DNA of 64,000 nucleotides. It comes from Pseudomonas sp. DY-1. Its GTDB lineage: Bacteria; Pseudomonadota; Gammaproteobacteria; Pseudomonadales; Pseudomonadaceae. Below are positions 51,117 to 59,967 of the stretch, piece after piece. Position 1 is the stretch's first letter. The number at the start of each line of letters is the position of its first letter. The stretch is from assembly GCF_003626975.1 (NCBI RefSeq), contig NZ_CP032616.1:930001-994000 (forward strand), in the 5' to 3' direction. Position numbers and translations under genes: made by a program. Under the pieces are notes generated by a model, which ran no database searches, was not told the DNA's origin, and saw only the letters and a list, made by a program, of their open reading frames with translations.

Positions 51117-52559
51117 ATGTCCAGCAAGATTTTCAGCAACTACATCGGCGGCGTCTGGGTTGAAGGCGGCTCGAGTATTGCGAACCGAAGCCCTGCCAAT
51201 GTCGAGGACGTCGTGGGTCACTACGCCCAGGCCAATGCCTCGCAGGTGGATCAGGCGATTCGCGCCGCCACCGCCGCTCAGCAGGTCTGGGCACGCAGCG
51301 GACTGGAGGAGCGTTACCAGGTGCTCATGGCGATCGGCAACGAGCTGATCGCACGCAAGGCCGAACTCGGCGAACAGCTGTCGAGGGAGGAGGGCAAGAC
51401 CCTCGCCGAGGGCGTCGGCGAGGTCTATCGCTCCGGGCAGTTCTTCCACTATTACGCCGCCGAGGTGTTGCGGCAGCTGGGCGAGACAGCGGATTCCGTT
51501 CGTCCTGGCGTGGAGATCGAAGTCCGTCGTGAGCCGGTTGGCGTGGTCGCCATCATCACCCCGTGGAATTTCCCGATGGCCACGGCCGCCTGGAAGATCG
51601 CCCCGGCCCTGGCCTTCGGCAACGCAGTAGTGTTCAAACCGGCCAATGCAGTGCCGGCGAGCGCCTGGGCGCTGACCGAAATCATCGCCCGCCAGGCCCT
51701 GCCGGCCGGGACCTTCAACCTGGTCATGGGCAGCGGAGCCGAGGTCGGCGAGCGCCTGATCCAGTCCACCGGGATCAATGCCCTGAGTTTCACCGGCTCG
51801 GTGGAAACCGGGCGCCGGGTCGCCGCCGCCACAGCCGCCAATTTCGTGCGCTGCCAGCTGGAAATGGGCAGCAAGAACGCCTTGGTAGTGCTCGATGACG
51901 CGGACCTGGCGCTGGCCGTGGAATGCGCGGTGAACGGCGCCTTCTTCGGCACCGGACAGAAGTGCACGGCATCGTCCCGACTCATCGTCACCGAAGGCGT
52001 GCACGACCGCTTCGTCGAAGCGCTGATCGAACGCATGGGACAGCTCAAGGTCGGCCATCCGATGCGTGAAGGCGTGCAGATCGGCCCGGTGATCGACGAG
52101 CGCCAGCTCGCGCAGAACCTCCGTTACATCGAGGACGCCAAGGCCGAAGGCGCGCGCCTGGTCTGCGGTGGCGAGCGCATTACCGAGGAGCATGAGGGCT
52201 ACTACCTGCGCCCGGCGCTGTTCGTCGACACCCGAAACGATATGCGCATCAACCGCGATGAGGTCTTCGGCCCAATCGCCTGTGTCATCAAGGCGCGGGA
52301 TTACGAGGAGGCGCTGGCCATCCTCAACGACACGCGCTTCGGGCTCACGGCCGGGATCATGACCCAGTCGCTCAAGCACGCCAGCGACTTCAAGCGCCGC
52401 GCCAACACCGGCTGCGTGATGGTCAACCTGCCCACCGCCGGCACCGACTATCACGTGCCCTTCGGCGGTCGCAAGGATTCCAGCTTCGGCCCCCGCGAGC
52501 AGGGGCAGTACGCCCGCGACTTCTACACCGTGGTCAAGACCGTCTACGTGCGTCCCTGA
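51117..52559 (+). CDS. NAD(P)-dependent aldehyde dehydrogenase
   Basis: A 480-residue aldehyde dehydrogenase. The signature blocks are AIITPWNFPMATAAWKIAPALAFGN, LEMGSKNALVVLDDADL with the catalytic glutamate, and FFGTGQKCTASSRLIV with the catalytic cysteine. The ATG at 51117 has GGAGG 6-10 bases upstream; a GTG at 51111 adds two residues. It is first in an operon with the M19 homologue, BCCT carrier and RidA. It may oxidise an amine-derived or ketoglutarate semialdehyde-like aldehyde. Confidence 0.92.
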   Translation: MSSKIFSNYIGGVWVEGGSSIANRSPANVEDVVGHYAQANASQVDQAIRAATAAQQVWARSGLEERYQVLMAIGNELIARKAELGEQLSREEGKTLAEGVGEVYRSGQFFHYYAAEVLRQLGETADSVRPGVEIEVRREPVGVVAIITPWNFPMATAAWKIAPALAFGNAVVFKPANAVPASAWALTEIIARQALPAGTFNLVMGSGAEVGERLIQSTGINALSFTGSVETGRRVAAATAANFVRCQLEMGSKNALVVLDDADLALAVECAVNGAFFGTGQKCTASSRLIVTEGVHDRFVEALIERMGQLKVGHPMREGVQIGPVIDERQLAQNLRYIEDAKAEGARLVCGGERITEEHEGYYLRPALFVDTRNDMRINRDEVFGPIACVIKARDYEEALAILNDTRFGLTAGIMTQSLKHASDFKRRANTGCVMVNLPTAGTDYHVPFGGRKDSSFGPREQGQYARDFYTVVKTVYVRP

Positions 52560-52572
52560 GGGAGAGAGCGCC

Positions 52573-53559
52573 ATGCAAGAGCTTTTGATGATCGACGGCC
52601 TGCAGTATTCCAACTGGAGCCCCGAGCTGTTCCGGCAGATGCAGGAGGGCGGGCTGAGTGCCGTCCACGCCACCATCGCCTACCACGAGACCGCCCGTGA
52701 AACCCTGTCGCGCATTGGCGAATGGAATCGCCGCTTCGAGGCCTTCCCGGAACTGATCCGTCCGGTGCGGCAGGCTTCGGATATCCGCCTGGCCCACCAG
52801 GAAGGACGGGTCGGGATCTTCTTCGGCTTCCAGAATTGCTCGCCCATCGAGGATGACATCGACCTGGTGGAAATCTTCCGCCAGCTCGGCGTCTTCATCA
52901 TGCAGCTGACCTACAACAACCAGAGCCTGCTGGCCTCGGGATGCTACGAGAGAGAAGACAACGGCATCAGTCGCTTCGGCCGCCAGGTGATCGAGGAAAT
53001 GAACCGTGTCGGCATGATCATCGACATGTCCCACAGTGCCGAGCGCAGCACCCTGGAGGCCATAGAACTGTCGACGCGGCCGGTGATCATCTCCCATGCC
53101 AACCCCACCAGCTTCCATGCAGCCAAGCGCAACAAATCCGACGCGGTGCTGCGCGGAATCGCCGAGTCGGGCGGCCTGCTCGGCTTCAGCACCTATCCCT
53201 TCCACCTGCGCGGCGGCTCGGCGTGCCGGCTTGAAGACTTCTGCGACATGGTCGCGCGCACGGCAGACCTGATGGGTGTGGAGCACATCGGCATTGGTAC
53301 CGACCTCTGCCAGCAGCAGCCGCTGCAGGTGCTGGAGTGGATGCGTAACGGCCGCTGGAGCAAAGCCAAGGACTACGGCGAAGGTTCCGCAGATAACGCC
53401 GACTGGCCAGCGCCACTGCAATGGTTCCGCGACAGCCGTGACTTTCCCGTCATCGCCCGCGGGCTGCGCGAGCGCGGCTTCGTCGAGGACGAGGTGCGCA
53501 AGATCATGGGCCTGAACTGGCTCGACCTGCTGGAGCGCGGTACCGCGCCGCAGCAGTGA
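52573..53559 (+). CDS. Membrane dipeptidase family M19 homologue with altered metal ligands
   Basis: A 328-residue TIM-barrel protein of the M19/amidohydrolase superfamily. The later histidines are present (IIDMSHSAERST and VIISHANPTSF), and GIGTDLCQ supplies the final acid. The usual first ligand pair HxD is replaced by IDGLQYSNW, and the bridging glutamate region is FFGFQNCSP, so the metal centre is not the canonical one. A similar variant is known to me from Pseudomonas dimethylglycine/betaine loci, by memory only. It may hydrolyse an amide or act on a modified amino acid. Third gene of the LysR unit is the carrier, 241 bp away. Confidence 0.8.
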   Translation: MQELLMIDGLQYSNWSPELFRQMQEGGLSAVHATIAYHETARETLSRIGEWNRRFEAFPELIRPVRQASDIRLAHQEGRVGIFFGFQNCSPIEDDIDLVEIFRQLGVFIMQLTYNNQSLLASGCYEREDNGISRFGRQVIEEMNRVGMIIDMSHSAERSTLEAIELSTRPVIISHANPTSFHAAKRNKSDAVLRGIAESGGLLGFSTYPFHLRGGSACRLEDFCDMVARTADLMGVEHIGIGTDLCQQQPLQVLEWMRNGRWSKAKDYGEGSADNADWPAPLQWFRDSRDFPVIARGLRERGFVEDEVRKIMGLNWLDLLERGTAPQQ

Positions 53560-53589
53560 TTTCCTGACTCCCCCCAACGTGAGGACGCC

Positions 53590-53712
53590 ATGAACAAGAA
53601 CAAGAAAAGAGCCTCGACCTTCTCCCACCCTGGAGTTGGCCTGCGCCTGACGACACATCACCTTGATCCGTTGCCTCCGGAAGGCAGGAGCGAAACGCGT
53701 CCACCGTGCTGA
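53590..53712 (+). CDS. Possible 40-aa peptide between M19 and BCCT genes
   Basis: A short frame with TGAGGA 5-10 bases upstream of the ATG and a lysine-rich start (MNKNKKRAS). It ends before an unrelated stretch, and the BCCT start (53801) follows with its own ribosome-binding site. It might be a remnant of a longer N-terminus or a leader peptide. No family is recognised. I consider it possible but unproven. Confidence 0.25.
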   Translation: MNKNKKRASTFSHPGVGLRLTTHHLDPLPPEGRSETRPPC

Positions 53713-53800
53713 CGTTGAGTTCCGCTCCATTCCTGAACCCATGGTCATTCGCTCTGCCGAGTTCGATTCGGTAGAGCCAGCGCAACAACCTGGAGGCATC

Positions 53801-55351
53801 ATGAAATTGTTCCCGACCCAGACCGTAGGCAGCGAACCGATGAAGTGCACGGCACTGCAAGGCGTCGATTTGCCCCTGTTCGTCATCACTGGCGGCTTCC
53901 TGCTCGCCTTCCTGATTGCGGCCCTGGTGGATATCGACGCGGTTTCCGCAATGGTCAACACGCTGTTCGCCTGGTCGACGAAAGCCTTCGGGCTCTATTG
54001 GCAGGTGCTGATGCTGGCAACGTTCCTGGTCAGCCTGGGCATTGGCTTCAGCAAATGTGGCCGCGTCCGCCTGGGTGGCATCAACCACAAGCCTGAGACC
54101 AGTACGTTCAATTGGATCGCCGTGATCATGTGCGCGCTGCTCGCCGGTGGTGGTGCCTTCTGGGCCGCCGCCGAGCCCCTGATGCATTTCGCCAGCCCGC
54201 CGCCCCTGTTCGCTGGCGTTCAGCCGAACACTGAGCAGGCGGCCCATGTGGCCCTGGCGCAGTCGTTCGTGCACTGGGGGTTCCTGGCCTGGGCTGTGCT
54301 CGGCAGCCTGCTGGCGATCGTCCTGATGCACCTGCACTACGACAAGGGCCTGCCGCTGGCGCCCCGTACGCTGCTGTACCCGTTGCTGGGTGAGCGTGCG
54401 CTTAAAGGACCGATCGGCAACCTGGCCGACGCCACCTCGATCATCGCGGTGGTTGCCGGCACCATCGGCCCGATCGGTTTCCTCGGCCTGCAGATCAGCA
54501 ACGCGCTGAATGCTGTGTGGGGTCTGCCGAATGACCTGCTGACCCAGTCCATCACCATCATCCTGGTGACGGTCATGTACACCACGTCCTGCCTGGTGGG
54601 GCTAAATGGCATCCGCATGGTCAGCGAAATCAACGTCTGGCTGATGATCGGCCTGGCTTTGTTCATGATCGTGGCGGGGCCGACCCTGTTCATCCTGTCC
54701 GGTTTCCCGGTGGCTTTCGGCCTGCAACTGGAACACTTCCTGCCGATGACCCTGTACCGTGCCGATCCGAAATGGCTCGACTGGTGGACGGTCTTCTACT
54801 GGGGCTGGTTCATCGGTTATGCGCCGATGATGGGGCTGTACGTGGCCAAGATTTCCCGAGGCCGCAGTATCCGCCAGATCATCCTGACCCTTTCGATCAT
54901 CGCTCCGCTGGTCACCATGTTCTGGTTCACCGTGGTCGGTGGCACCGGTATCGGCCTGGAGTTGCAGACCCCCGGTATCGTCACCAGCCACGGCACCCAG
55001 CCGGAGGCCATGCTGCTGGGCGTTACCCAGAGCCTGCCGCTGGCGGGACTGGTCTCGGCGCTGTTCCTGTTCCTCAGCTTCATCTCGGTGGCCACCAACG
55101 GCGATGCCATGGCCTACACCGTGGCCATGGCGATGACCGGCAACGATTCGCCGAAGAAGTGGCTGCGTGCCTTCTGGTGCATCGGTATGGGGCTGGCGGC
55201 GGTGGTGCTGATCACCATCGGCTCGGGCGGAGTCTCGGCGCTGCAATCCTTCATCGTCATCACCGCTGTTCCCGTCTCCCTGCTGATCCTCCCTGCGCTC
55301 TGGAACGCCCCGCAGATCGCCCGTCGACTGGCCCGGGAACAGCAGGTCTAG
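53801..55351 (+). CDS. BCCT family betaine/carnitine/choline-type transporter
   Basis: A 516-residue inner-membrane secondary carrier with about 12 hydrophobic segments. The BCCT signature is seen in FWAAAEPLMHFASPPPLF and DWWTVFYWGWFIGYAPMMG. It imports quaternary ammonium compounds or related zwitterions by sodium or proton symport. The ATG at 53801 has GGAGGCATC just upstream; a longer frame from 53663 is rejected because its N-terminus has no similarity to carriers. Part of the amine operon. Confidence 0.92.
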   Translation: MKLFPTQTVGSEPMKCTALQGVDLPLFVITGGFLLAFLIAALVDIDAVSAMVNTLFAWSTKAFGLYWQVLMLATFLVSLGIGFSKCGRVRLGGINHKPETSTFNWIAVIMCALLAGGGAFWAAAEPLMHFASPPPLFAGVQPNTEQAAHVALAQSFVHWGFLAWAVLGSLLAIVLMHLHYDKGLPLAPRTLLYPLLGERALKGPIGNLADATSIIAVVAGTIGPIGFLGLQISNALNAVWGLPNDLLTQSITIILVTVMYTTSCLVGLNGIRMVSEINVWLMIGLALFMIVAGPTLFILSGFPVAFGLQLEHFLPMTLYRADPKWLDWWTVFYWGWFIGYAPMMGLYVAKISRGRSIRQIILTLSIIAPLVTMFWFTVVGGTGIGLELQTPGIVTSHGTQPEAMLLGVTQSLPLAGLVSALFLFLSFISVATNGDAMAYTVAMAMTGNDSPKKWLRAFWCIGMGLAAVVLITIGSGGVSALQSFIVITAVPVSLLILPALWNAPQIARRLAREQQV

Positions 55352-55358
55352 TCCCTTG

Positions 55359-55392
55359 GGAGGGCGCGATGCCCGTCGCCCCTCCATTTTTT
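55359..55392 (+). terminator. Terminator/attenuator between BCCT and RidA genes
   Basis: GGAGGGCG (55359-55366) pairs with CGCCCCTCC (55377-55385) with one bulge, and a run of six T follows. It lies inside the operon and would reduce downstream expression. Confidence 0.7.
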
Positions 55393-55413
55393 CTTCCCAT
55401 GCTGGAGAGCTAA

Positions 55414-55785
55414 ATGAAACAGTCCGTGAGTACCCGTTTGTTCCCGTCCAACGCCCCACTGGAGTGGGCCGTGATCGGCAACGGGACTTTGTACACGGCG
55501 CAGATCCCCATTGATGTCGAAGGGCGCGTGGTGGATGGGGGGATCGAAGCCCAGACACGACAGACCCTGGACAACCTCAAGCACACCCTGGCCTGCGCCG
55601 GGCTTGGTCTGGATGCCGTGACCCAGGTGCTGATCTACGTGACCGACCGCAGCTACCTGGCGACCGTGAATGCGGTCTATGCCGAGTATTTCTCTGCTCC
55701 CTATCCGAACCGTGCCGCCATGGTGGTGGCCGGGTTGGCCCGTGAGGAAATGCTCGTGGAGCTGGTGGTCTACGCGGTGGCCTGA
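55414..55785 (+). CDS. RidA family protein
   Basis: A 123-residue cytoplasmic protein of the YjgF/YER057c/UK114 family. The conserved arginine is in APYPNRAAMVV, the usual RAAV-type position. RidA deaminates reactive enamine/imine intermediates from amino acid catabolism. Here it follows the carrier and aldehyde dehydrogenase genes, in line with amine breakdown. A second RidA is encoded at 58159-58539. Confidence 0.9.
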   Translation: MKQSVSTRLFPSNAPLEWAVIGNGTLYTAQIPIDVEGRVVDGGIEAQTRQTLDNLKHTLACAGLGLDAVTQVLIYVTDRSYLATVNAVYAEYFSAPYPNRAAMVVAGLAREEMLVELVVYAVA

Positions 55786-55956
55786 GCGGCCGCAGTCTCC
55801 AGTCCGCTCTGGTGATCCCGGACGACTGGTTTTCCGCTCGCCGATTGTCCCGGCGGCGACTCCAACTACGCTTGAACCTTGTACGTGCGCTTTTCCGTCA
55901 CAAGCGGACAGGCGCCCGTACCCTTTTCGCCGTATGGCCTGACCTGGGAGCTTGGG

Positions 55957-56718
55957 ATGGAATGGTTGCTCGACCCGGAAATATGGGTGGCCTTCTTTAC
56001 GTTGACCGCACTGGAAATCGTCCTCGGTATCGACAACATCATCATGATCGCCATCCTCGTGGGTCGAATGCCGCCCCACATGCAGGCGCGCACCCGCTTC
56101 TTCGGCCTGGCCCTGGCGATGGTGACGCGCATCCTGTTGCTGCTTTCCATTTCCTGGATCATGCGGCTCACCGCCGACCTGTTCCAGGTGGCTGGGCAGG
56201 GGATATCCGGGCGTGATCTGATTCTCTTCTTCGGCGGCCTGTTCCTCCTCTGGAAGAGCAGCTCCGAGATGTACCAGGGCCTGGAGGGCGACGAGGAAGA
56301 CTTCGACGAACCCAGGAGCCTTGCCGGCGGGCTCGTCGGCACCATCATCCAGATCGCCCTGATCGACATCGTCTTCTCGCTGGACTCGGTGATTACCGCT
56401 GTCGGCATGGTTTCCAACGTGCCGGTGATGGTTGCTGCCATCGTGGTCGCCGTGTTGGTGATGATGCTCGCTGCCGGAACCATCAGCGCCTTCATCGACA
56501 GGCACCCGAGCCTGAAGATGCTGGCGCTCTCGTTCCTGGTGGTGGTCGGCACGGTGCTGATTGCCGAGTCGTTCGATGTTCATGTGCCCAAGGGCTACGT
56601 CTACTTCGCCATGGCCTTCTCCCTGGCCGTGGAAGCACTCAACATCCGTGCCCGCACGGCCCGCGGCCGCAAGGCGGCGGAACCGGTGAAGCTGCACAGG
56701 GAGATGAAGGGGGAGTGA
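55957..56718 (+). CDS. TerC family membrane protein
   Basis: A 253-residue integral membrane protein with about seven hydrophobic segments. TALEIVLGIDNIIMIAILVGR and DIVFSLDSVITAVGM are the TerC hallmark, with the aspartates inside membrane segments. GGGAG precedes the ATG at 55957, and a start at 55879 adds 26 non-conserved residues. Homologues transport metal ions (manganese) or take part in tellurite resistance. Appears monocistronic. Confidence 0.9.
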   Translation: MEWLLDPEIWVAFFTLTALEIVLGIDNIIMIAILVGRMPPHMQARTRFFGLALAMVTRILLLLSISWIMRLTADLFQVAGQGISGRDLILFFGGLFLLWKSSSEMYQGLEGDEEDFDEPRSLAGGLVGTIIQIALIDIVFSLDSVITAVGMVSNVPVMVAAIVVAVLVMMLAAGTISAFIDRHPSLKMLALSFLVVVGTVLIAESFDVHVPKGYVYFAMAFSLAVEALNIRARTARGRKAAEPVKLHREMKGE

Positions 56719-56820
56719 GTGTTGGCCGTCTTGAGTCGAGTGCGTCTCGTGCACTAGGGGCCTTACGGCTGCCGAGTCCTACTGTGGGGCGTGCAGCGAG
56801 GGCAAAGGCAAGTCGCGAAT

Positions 56821-56852
56821 AAAAAAGCCCGCCAAAACAGGTGTTGGCGGGC
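56821..56852 (-). terminator. Minus-strand intrinsic terminator
   Basis: GCCCGCCAA (56827-56835) and TTGGCGGGC (56844-56852) form a 9-bp stem; on the minus strand a run of six T follows. It terminates the small membrane protein gene at 56897-57151. Confidence 0.85.
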
Positions 56853-56896
56853 GAATCAGGCGGGAACTAGAGCCAGCGTCCCCGCCCGGGGAGTAT

Positions 56897-57151
56897 TCAG
56901 CTGAGCAACATCCCCGTACTTGCCTTGAGGCGGTATTGCGCCTGCAGGCGCAGTACGTAGCCGAGCTTGATCGAGGTCGGTCCGAGGATGGTCAGCAAGT
57001 GCGCCAGTACCAGCCAGCCCATGGACAGGTAGGCGTCGAAGCCATAGGCCAGCAGGGCCCCGATCACCAGCATGGCCATGCCACTGATCAGCAAGTGGCT
57101 GGAAAGCTTGTGGACGCGTTGGGGGGATTCGAAAAAGGCGAACATATCCAT
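56897..57151 (-). CDS. Small two-helix membrane protein (PpyR-like, tentative)
   Basis: An 84-residue protein with two transmembrane helices, LLISGMAMLVIGALLAYGF and MGWLVLAHLLTILGPTSI, joined by a short loop. It starts MDMFAFFESPQRVHKLSS and ends LQAQYRLKASTGMLLS. The pattern resembles PpyR, described in Pseudomonas aeruginosa as a regulator of psl and pyoverdine genes, but I cannot verify this. The ATG at 57151 with GGAG upstream is chosen over an upstream start at 57217. Confidence 0.6.
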   Translation of the reverse strand: MDMFAFFESPQRVHKLSSHLLISGMAMLVIGALLAYGFDAYLSMGWLVLAHLLTILGPTSIKLGYVLRLQAQYRLKASTGMLLS

Positions 57152-57226
57152 TGCTCCAGCAGAGGTTGCGGTCTGCTTGGCAGGCGTCCGTGACGGGGTC
57201 ACGGACGCCTGGTCCATTCAGGGTGC

Positions 57227-57949
57227 TTAGGCCACCGGAATCATTGGGTCGGCTGCGGCCAGGGCGGTTGCTCGATCAGCTGCCGGGGGATAGATCCAGA
57301 TGGTGTTGATCTGGGTCTTGAGCTGCTTGGCTTCATCCTTCACCAGCTTCAGCTGACGGTCCCAGCCCTCGGTGAACACCGCTCCCCAGGCACCGAGGTC
57401 CAGGCAGGTCACGTACTTGGGCTGGCTGTAGGGAATGGGCTGCACGCCCAGCAAGTCGGCGGCTACGTTGTTACCCGCATGGCGACCCAGTCCATCGCGC
57501 ACGCTGGTCAGTTGCTCGGTCAGCGGGCTGGCACGGAAGCCGACCGTCCAGATCACCGTGTTGCTCTCGATATGGCGACCGTCGGAGAGGGTCACACCAT
57601 TGGCGTCCACGGCCGCCACGCTGGTACCGAGTACCCACTCGATGCCGAGGTGATCGGATGCTTCGACGATCGACGGGCGGATTCCGTCGCCCAGGGCAGC
57701 GCCGATCTGTGGAGCACGGTCGATGACGATCACGCGAATATCCTGGTCTTCGCCGAGCACCTCGCGCAGACGCGCCGGCATCTCGGTGGCAGTTTCGATG
57801 CCGGTGAAGCCGCCGCCGGCGACCACCACAGTGTTGCGGGCAAGGCTGTACGGGCGGTCCTTGAGCGACTTCAGGTGGTTCTCCAGACGCGCCGCGGATT
57901 CGATCTGGTCGACGTCGAAGGCATGGGCCTCCAGGCCGCCCTCCGGCTG
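57227..57949 (-). pseudogene. 5'-truncated NAD(P)/FAD-dependent oxidoreductase (NDH-2-like)
   Basis: The frame encodes the C-terminal two thirds of a type II NADH dehydrogenase-like flavoprotein: VVVAGGGFTGIETATEMPARLRE (NAD-binding glycines), VIVIDRAPQIG, NTVIWTVGFRASPLT and VTCLDLGAWGAVFTEGWDR. The N-terminal FAD-binding region (GxGxxG) is absent. Upstream sequence in frame, back to 58126, reads as non-homologous residues (HDVRHLRRQHMTHPGHQQ). This looks like a decayed gene whose 5' end was lost by deletion or rearrangement, downstream of the hydroxyproline operon. Confidence 0.75.
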
Positions 57950-58158
57950 GAGGACACCCGACTGGCCAGCAGGCTGCTGGTGGCCAGGGTGCGTCATGTG
58001 CTGGCGCCGTAGGTGTCGCACGTCATGCCGCAGTGCGGCCAATTCAGGCACGTCGTCTCGTTTGGGCGCACCAGGGCCGAAGGTTGGCGCAGCGTGCAAC
58101 GAGGTCCGACAGGGTGTCGGGATCAAACCGCACGCTCAGCGCCATCATGCGAAAACGC

Positions 58159-58539
58159 TCAGCCCTTGGCTGCGATTGCAGTGACTTCCACACGCATGCC
58201 TTCCACCGCCAGCGCAGCCACGCCAACGGCGGCGCGAACCGGCCAGGGCTTGGCGAAGAAGCGCTGGTAGACCTCGTTGAAGGCGGGGCGGTCGGCCATA
58301 TCGGTGAGATAGATGGTCAGGTGCATGACGCGGTCCATGGAGCTGCCGGCGCGCTCCAGCGCGACCTTCAGTGCCTGTAGGGTGCATTCGCTTTGCGCGA
58401 CGATGTCGCCCAGCTCCAGGCTGCCGTCGGCGCGGGTAGGGATCTGGGTGGACACCAGCAAGCCGCCGAAGCTGGCGACGTCCGAAGAAATGGATTCCGG
58501 GTCTGGATCTGGGAGGAAAGTGAGGTCGTGGTTTGCCAT
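58159..58539 (-). CDS. RidA family protein (second copy)
   Basis: A 126-residue protein of the YjgF/UK114 family with SFGGLLVSTQIP, MHLTIYLTDMADRPAFNEVYQRFF and WPVRAAVGVAALAVEGMRVEV, which includes the conserved arginine. It follows the D-hydroxyproline dehydrogenase gene in the same direction (134 bp apart) and would handle imine intermediates of the pathway, such as pyrroline-4-hydroxy-2-carboxylate. An in-frame upstream start cannot be excluded. Confidence 0.85.
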   Translation of the reverse strand: MANHDLTFLPDPDPESISSDVASFGGLLVSTQIPTRADGSLELGDIVAQSECTLQALKVALERAGSSMDRVMHLTIYLTDMADRPAFNEVYQRFFAKPWPVRAAVGVAALAVEGMRVEVTAIAAKG

Positions 58540-58673
58540 GGCAGCTCTGCTCGAGTGGTAGGAAGGCGGCTTGTACATCACCCCCGGTGGCTCGGCCAGC
58601 CGGGGCGTCCGCTGGGGCGACGCCGTTTTCGCGGCCAGTTTATAGCGCCATGGGTGGCTCCAGAAGCCGCAAG

Positions 58674-59963
58674 TCAGAATCGGTCGAGCCGATAGGCTTC
58701 CAATGCCGCTAACCCGTGCTGGCCATCGGTTGTTGCCGGCAAGGCCGCCAACTGGGCGATGTGTTCTGCAGTCACCGCAGCCTGGGTCAAGCCGAGATGC
58801 TGGTGGCCGAAGGCGAGCAGTACCTTGCCGTCGCACACCCGGTCGATGATCGGCAGGGAGTCCGGCAGGGATGGACGAAAGCCCATCCATGGCGTGGCTG
58901 CTTCGACACTCAGGTCACGGCGGAACAGGCCTTTGCTCAGTCGATGCAGCTGCCAGGCGCGCTCCATGTTCGGCGGCTGCTCGAGGCCGGCGAACTCGAC
59001 GGTACCCGCCAACCTCAAGCCGTCAGCCATTGGCGTCATGATGAACTTGCGCTCCAGCGAGGTGACTGCGAATGGCAGGCGCTCATGCTCATTGGGCAGC
59101 ATCAGGTGATAGCCGCGTTCGGTATCCAGTGGCACCTTCCTGCCGGTTAGCGCCGCGGTGATCCTGGCCGAGTGGGCGCCGCAGGCGATCAGCACCTGGC
59201 GGGCATGCAGGCCGCCGTCATGGGTGGTCAGCACGATGCCGTCCTGGCGCAAATGGCCACCCTGAACGCTTTGCCTGCGGAACTGCACACCCAGGGATTT
59301 CGCAGCTGCAACCAGTTCACAGACCACCCGGTAGGGATCGAGGAAATGCCCGGTGCGCGGAAAGAACAGCCCACCCTGAATCCACTCGCTCAACTGCGGA
59401 GCCGCTGCATGGACGGCCTCGGCCCGCCAGAAATCGACCGCCACGTCCTGGCCGCGCATCCGTGCCTGCAGGGCTTCGAGCGCCCGGCGCGATTCGGCGC
59501 GTTCGAACACCAGCAATGAGCCGTCTTCCTTCAGCAGGCCCGGCCGGTCAATCGTCTTCAGCAGCCGCTGCCAGGCACCGAGGCTGCCTTCGTTGAGCGC
59601 GCGTATGCCGGCGACGGTTCGCCGGAACGGCGTTGGGTGCAGGTTCAGCAGTAGCCGCGTGAACCAGGGCAGGGCGCGTGGCATGTATTTCCAGTCCAGG
59701 CGCAACGGACCCATGGGATCCATGAGCATGGACGGCAGTCGTTTCAGGATCGACAGGTCCGCAATCGGGAACACCTGTTCGGTGGCCAGGTGCCCGGCAT
59801 TGCCGAACGAGGCGCCCTGGCCAGGGTCATGCCGGTCGATGACCACTACACGCTTGCCCTGGCGCGCCAGCTGCAGGGCGCAGGCCACGCCGACGATACC
59901 GGCGCCGACCACGGCGATGTCCGCGTGAGTCTGTGGCGCGTTTGATGGATTGGCGTTGACCAT
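58674..59963 (-). CDS. FAD-dependent D-4-hydroxyproline dehydrogenase-like amino acid oxidase
   Basis: A 429-residue DadA/DAO family flavoprotein. The FAD-binding loop ADIAVVGAGIVGVACALQLARQG is at residues 14-36, and the C-terminus has MGFRPSLPDSLPIIDRV and LLAFGHQHLGLTQAA. In the 4-hydroxyproline pathway it oxidises cis-4-hydroxy-D-proline to pyrroline-4-hydroxy-2-carboxylate. A single-subunit enzyme of this type differs from the three-part LhpB/F/E enzyme of P. aeruginosa. The ATG at 59963 has AGGA 4-7 bases upstream and follows the aldehyde dehydrogenase stop by 4 bp. Confidence 0.87.
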   Translation of the reverse strand: MVNANPSNAPQTHADIAVVGAGIVGVACALQLARQGKRVVVIDRHDPGQGASFGNAGHLATEQVFPIADLSILKRLPSMLMDPMGPLRLDWKYMPRALPWFTRLLLNLHPTPFRRTVAGIRALNEGSLGAWQRLLKTIDRPGLLKEDGSLLVFERAESRRALEALQARMRGQDVAVDFWRAEAVHAAAPQLSEWIQGGLFFPRTGHFLDPYRVVCELVAAAKSLGVQFRRQSVQGGHLRQDGIVLTTHDGGLHARQVLIACGAHSARITAALTGRKVPLDTERGYHLMLPNEHERLPFAVTSLERKFIMTPMADGLRLAGTVEFAGLEQPPNMERAWQLHRLSKGLFRRDLSVEAATPWMGFRPSLPDSLPIIDRVCDGKVLLAFGHQHLGLTQAAVTAEHIAQLAALPATTDGQHGLAALEAYRLDRF

Positions 59964-59967
59964 GTTC

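Noticed and set aside
51039..52676. A 545-codon frame opposite the aldehyde dehydrogenase
   Set aside because: Antisense shadow of an aldehyde dehydrogenase with clear catalytic motifs.
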